Shown: piece after piece, positions 61,911-64,000 of the stretch | Position numbering within the stretch: position 1 is the stretch's first letter | Layout: the number at the start of each line of letters is the position of its first letter | Assembly: GCA_015056575.1 (NCBI GenBank) | Contig: SVGA01000003.1 | Coordinates: 142,173 to 206,172, forward strand | Direction: 5' to 3' | Length of the DNA stretch: 64,000 nt | Source: Butyrivibrio sp. | GTDB lineage: Bacteria > Bacillota > Clostridia > Lachnospirales > Lachnospiraceae | Translations under genes and position numbers: made by a program | Notes under the pieces: generated by a model | Seen by the model: only the letters and a program-made list of their open reading frames with translations | The model's database searches: none | Told to the model about the DNA's origin: nothing

Positions 61911-62819
61911 TCAGCCTGCATCCGAGGATGCATTAACGAGTTCGTCTATAACAGATACAAGGTTACCAATCTCAGGCTTTGATAACTGTCTGTCGGCTCC
62001 AAGGGATTCTCCCTTTCTTCTCATCTCTTCATTGACCAGGGATGAGAAAATGATAAGAGGAATATCCTTGGTAGCATCATCGCTCTTAACAAGTTTGGTG
62101 AGCCTGTGTCCGTCCATAATAGGCATCTCGATATCTGTAATGATGCATTTTATCTTATCAAGATCGCCTCTTTCCTTGCATGCCTTGATGTAATCATATG
62201 CAAGCTTACCGTTTTCAAAGTGTCTGACATTATTATAGCCTGCTTTGTTGAGGGAATCTACAATAAGCTTGTTAAGCAGCTGTGAATCCTCTGCAAGGAC
62301 GATGGGCACTTCGTTTCTCGGACGTGTGCCGATATCGTTCAGAGCGTCCATATTAAGACCTGTATTAGGATTGATATCGGATACGATCTTCTCAAAGTCG
62401 AGGATAATGATCAGCTGATTTTCGAACTTGATGATACCTGTAGAGATACTCTCCTCGGCCTTTGAAATTGTAGCATTGGGCTTAATGATATCAGCCCAGG
62501 AAACTCTGTGAATACCAACAACAGAGTCAACATGGAATGCGATATCCAGTTTGTTGAAGTTGGTGATAATAAAGAGTCCGCCTGCCTTTGAAGCACCGCG
62601 CTGCAGACAGTTTCTAAGGTCAATAGCCGTGATCATGGTATCACGCGGCATAAAAATACCTTCTATACTTGGGTGAGCATTAGGAACCGGAGTTACTTCC
62701 TGATACACAATGATTTCTTTGATCTTAGCTACGTTAATACCATAGCAATGGTCATCAATCTTAAACTCAAGGACTTCAAGTTCGTTGTTACCACTTTCAA
62801 GCAAGATTTTTGATTCCAT
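61911..62819 (-). CDS. cheV: Chemotaxis protein CheV (CheW-REC fusion)
   Basis: 302 residues. CheW domain (LEVLEFKIDDHCYGINVAKIKEII..., about 12-155) followed by a receiver domain (about 170-300) with acidic pair VLAEDSQLLNK, phospho-acceptor Asp in CIITDIEMPIMDG, and Lys in RQLSKPE. CheV couples CheA to receptors and adapts with phosphorylation. This is evidence for a chemotactic, probably flagellated organism. GAGAGG site before the ATG. Confidence 0.96.
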   Translation of the reverse strand: MESKILLESGNNELEVLEFKIDDHCYGINVAKIKEIIVYQEVTPVPNAHPSIEGIFMPRDTMITAIDLRNCLQRGASKAGGLFIITNFNKLDIAFHVDSVVGIHRVSWADIIKPNATISKAEESISTGIIKFENQLIIILDFEKIVSDINPNTGLNMDALNDIGTRPRNEVPIVLAEDSQLLNKLIVDSLNKAGYNNVRHFENGKLAYDYIKACKERGDLDKIKCIITDIEMPIMDGHRLTKLVKSDDATKDIPLIIFSSLVNEEMRRKGESLGADRQLSKPEIGNLVSVIDELVNASSDAG

Positions 62820-62945
62820 TTAGTCACCTCTCGTAAAAGAAATTTTTGTGATTTTAGAAAAAAGAAATATCATAAAACCGATTGAAAATCTATTAAATAT
62901 CCTTTTTTAGTATAGCATAGTTTTCTGAAAATAAATATAAAAAAA

Positions 62946-62977
62946 CTAAAAAGACGGGCAGTTGACCGTCTTTTTAG
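62946..62977 (-). terminator. Terminator of the SIMPL protein gene
   Basis: CTAAAAAGACGG (62946-62957) pairs with CCGTCTTTTTAG (62966-62977) around an 8-nt loop, a 12-bp stem. On the minus strand it is followed by UUUUUUU. It lies about 40 bp after the stop at 63019. Confidence 0.93.
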
Positions 62978-63018
62978 ATTTCATTAATAAGTTTTTTATA
63001 TTTACAATATTTCGTTTT

Positions 63019-63783
63019 TTATTTTAGATCATACTCCAGTCTTACGGTTATCGATGCGGTTTTATTTCTGGATCCGGTATCAAAAGCTCCGTCATAGGAA
63101 TAGCTTCCTGTACCTGAGTTTGTGGCAGTTATCTGGAATACGCCAAGACTGGAATTTCTAAGTTTACCTATCTTTGCCCCGGAGTTTGCAGCCATGATAT
63201 CTATCCTCTCCTTGGAATTGGCAGTTGCCTGCTCAATAAGAGATAGTTTAAGATCATCAAGGCCTGAATAGTAATACTCGGGACTTTGAGATTCAAATTC
63301 AACGCCGCTCTCCAAGAGGCTTGAAATATCCCTGGATATCTTCTCAACCTTATCAATATCGGAAGAGGTTACATCTACCGACTGTTCCAGACTGTAGCCT
63401 TCCATCTCTCTTCCTACATAGTTGCCGTTATCATCATACAAATCCCTGTAGGTCTTCCAGATGCTTACGGAATTAAATACTATCTCGCTCTCATCGATTC
63501 CGTTATCAAGAAGATACTTTCTTACAACTTCTGCATCATTCTTGATCTTGTCATATGCTTCCTTGGAAGTATAGGCTGATGATGAAAATGAACCTCTCCA
63601 TATGATAAGGTCTGATTCAAAGTCAACGCTTGCGCTTCCCGTTGCGGAAATCGTATGAACACTCTCAGATCTGAATCTTGAAAGCCCCACTGCCAGAACA
63701 GTGCAGCTGGCCACAATACTAAGGCCGATTATAAGCGCACTTATCCAGCTTAATCCTTTTTTGTTCTCATTACTGTTTTCCAT
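63019..63783 (-). CDS. SIMPL domain (DUF541) protein, membrane anchored
   Basis: 254 residues. One N-terminal hydrophobic segment (about 13-33, WISALIIGLSIVASCTVLAV) acts as anchor or signal. The SIMPL domain follows: ISATGSASVDFESDLIIWRGSF and YSLEQSVDVTSSDIDKVEKI, then SARATAN-like EQATANSKERIDIMAANSGAKIG and TASITVRLEYDLK at the end. SIMPL proteins (Escherichia YggE, Campylobacter/Mus homologs) are periplasmic or surface proteins of unclear biochemical role, linked to stress. CAGGAGG site. Monocistronic. Confidence 0.9.
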   Translation of the reverse strand: MENSNENKKGLSWISALIIGLSIVASCTVLAVGLSRFRSESVHTISATGSASVDFESDLIIWRGSFSSSAYTSKEAYDKIKNDAEVVRKYLLDNGIDESEIVFNSVSIWKTYRDLYDDNGNYVGREMEGYSLEQSVDVTSSDIDKVEKISRDISSLLESGVEFESQSPEYYYSGLDDLKLSLIEQATANSKERIDIMAANSGAKIGKLRNSSLGVFQITATNSGTGSYSYDGAFDTGSRNKTASITVRLEYDLK

Positions 63784-63830
63784 ACCTTTTCCCTCCTGTT
63801 ACTCCTCTTTTCCTTAATAAAGTATACAAT

Positions 63831-63862
63831 AAAAAAGAGATCCATGCATTCGCATGAATCTC
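63831..63862 (-). terminator. Terminator of the rRNA operon
   Basis: GAGAT/ATCTC and CATGC/GCATG, separated by one mismatch, form a stem (63837-63862) with an ATTC loop, followed on the minus strand by six U residues. It lies 64 bp after the predicted 23S 3' end, with no 5S sequence between. Confidence 0.88.
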
Positions 63863-63925
63863 ATCAGTATTGTACCTTCAAAACCGAATACTGAAATCTC
63901 TCTGATCCGTCTCTACCTGCTAATT

Positions 63926-64000
63926 GGATAAGCCCTCGACCTATTAGTACACATCAGCTGAACATGTTACCATGCTTACACCTTGTGCCTATCTAACCTC
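63926..64000 (-). rRNA. 23S ribosomal RNA, 3' end only
   Basis: The minus strand reads the highly conserved 3' terminus of 23S: GTAAGCATGGTAACATG, then TCAGCTGATGTGTACTAATA and GGTCGAGGGCTTATCC, ending near 63926. The rest of the gene lies beyond the right edge. The following spacer contains TTCGGTTTTGAAGGTAC, as found after 23S in many Lachnospiraceae, but then goes into a terminator rather than a 5S gene. Confidence 0.95.

Overview
The window looks like chromosomal DNA of a low-to-mid GC Firmicute of the Lachnospiraceae, most probably Butyrivibrio or Pseudobutyrivibrio. This is an inference from strong AGGAGG-type ribosome sites, CGAACNNNNGTTC-type SOS boxes, endospore-lineage genes (gerW with its DUF2953 partner), an AroG-type DAHP synthase, a tagaturonate reductase typical of pectin users, and large secreted adhesins with InlB B-repeats. 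No species-level marker other than the last 75 bases of a 23S rRNA gene is present. Most genes lie on the minus strand.

Layout. 1-3922 is the end of an exopolysaccharide cluster (polyprenyl glycosylphosphotransferase, two glycosyltransferases, a VanZ-like protein). 4366-12071 carries a diguanylate cyclase, recX-recA with a LexA-type promoter, a coiled-coil J-domain protein, gerW-DUF2953, and an HD-GYP protein whose HD histidine is replaced. 12126-27536 is a dense housekeeping block: PBP and FtsW-type cell-wall pair, U32 peptidase, zapA, ruvAB (also with a LexA-type box), HAD phosphatase, K+ channel, DEAD-box helicase, pgsA, rimO, rpoZ, gmk, yicC. 27537-32464 has a long palindromic intergenic element, uxaB under two LacI-type operators, trpS and rqcH. 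32554-41238 encodes two large surface proteins whose promoters share a 12-bp-spaced direct repeat. 41387-46610 has a flippase, glgA, an isolated divergent CbiD and an XRE regulator/membrane protein cassette. 46891-47709 contains two related C-rich structured RNA candidates. 47742-50180 has two papain-clan proteases. 50305-53286 is an orphan N6-adenine methyltransferase coupled to a DAHP synthase. 53344-63783 holds a degenerate tyrosine recombinase, a DUF6020-type membrane protein, lysA, ung, hisF, hisH, a large acidic/lysine-rich membrane protein, cheV and a SIMPL protein. The right edge is the 3' end of a 23S rRNA gene whose operon appears to end without a 5S gene.

The strongest candidate for something undescribed is the pair of RNAs at 46891-47018 and 47569-47709. 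They share C-rich unpaired segments, including CCUCCU (complementary to the Shine-Dalgarno AGGAGG) and CUCCCC in a hairpin loop. Their central 9-bp stems differ in sequence but keep pairing through three compensatory base-pair changes. Each begins after a promoter-like -10 and ends in a terminator hairpin. Other notable items are the shared direct-repeat operator of the two adhesin genes, nested inverted repeats around the XRE-cassette promoter, the roughly 146-bp palindrome before yicC, and enzymes with missing canonical catalytic residues (HD-GYP and Xer-type recombinase).
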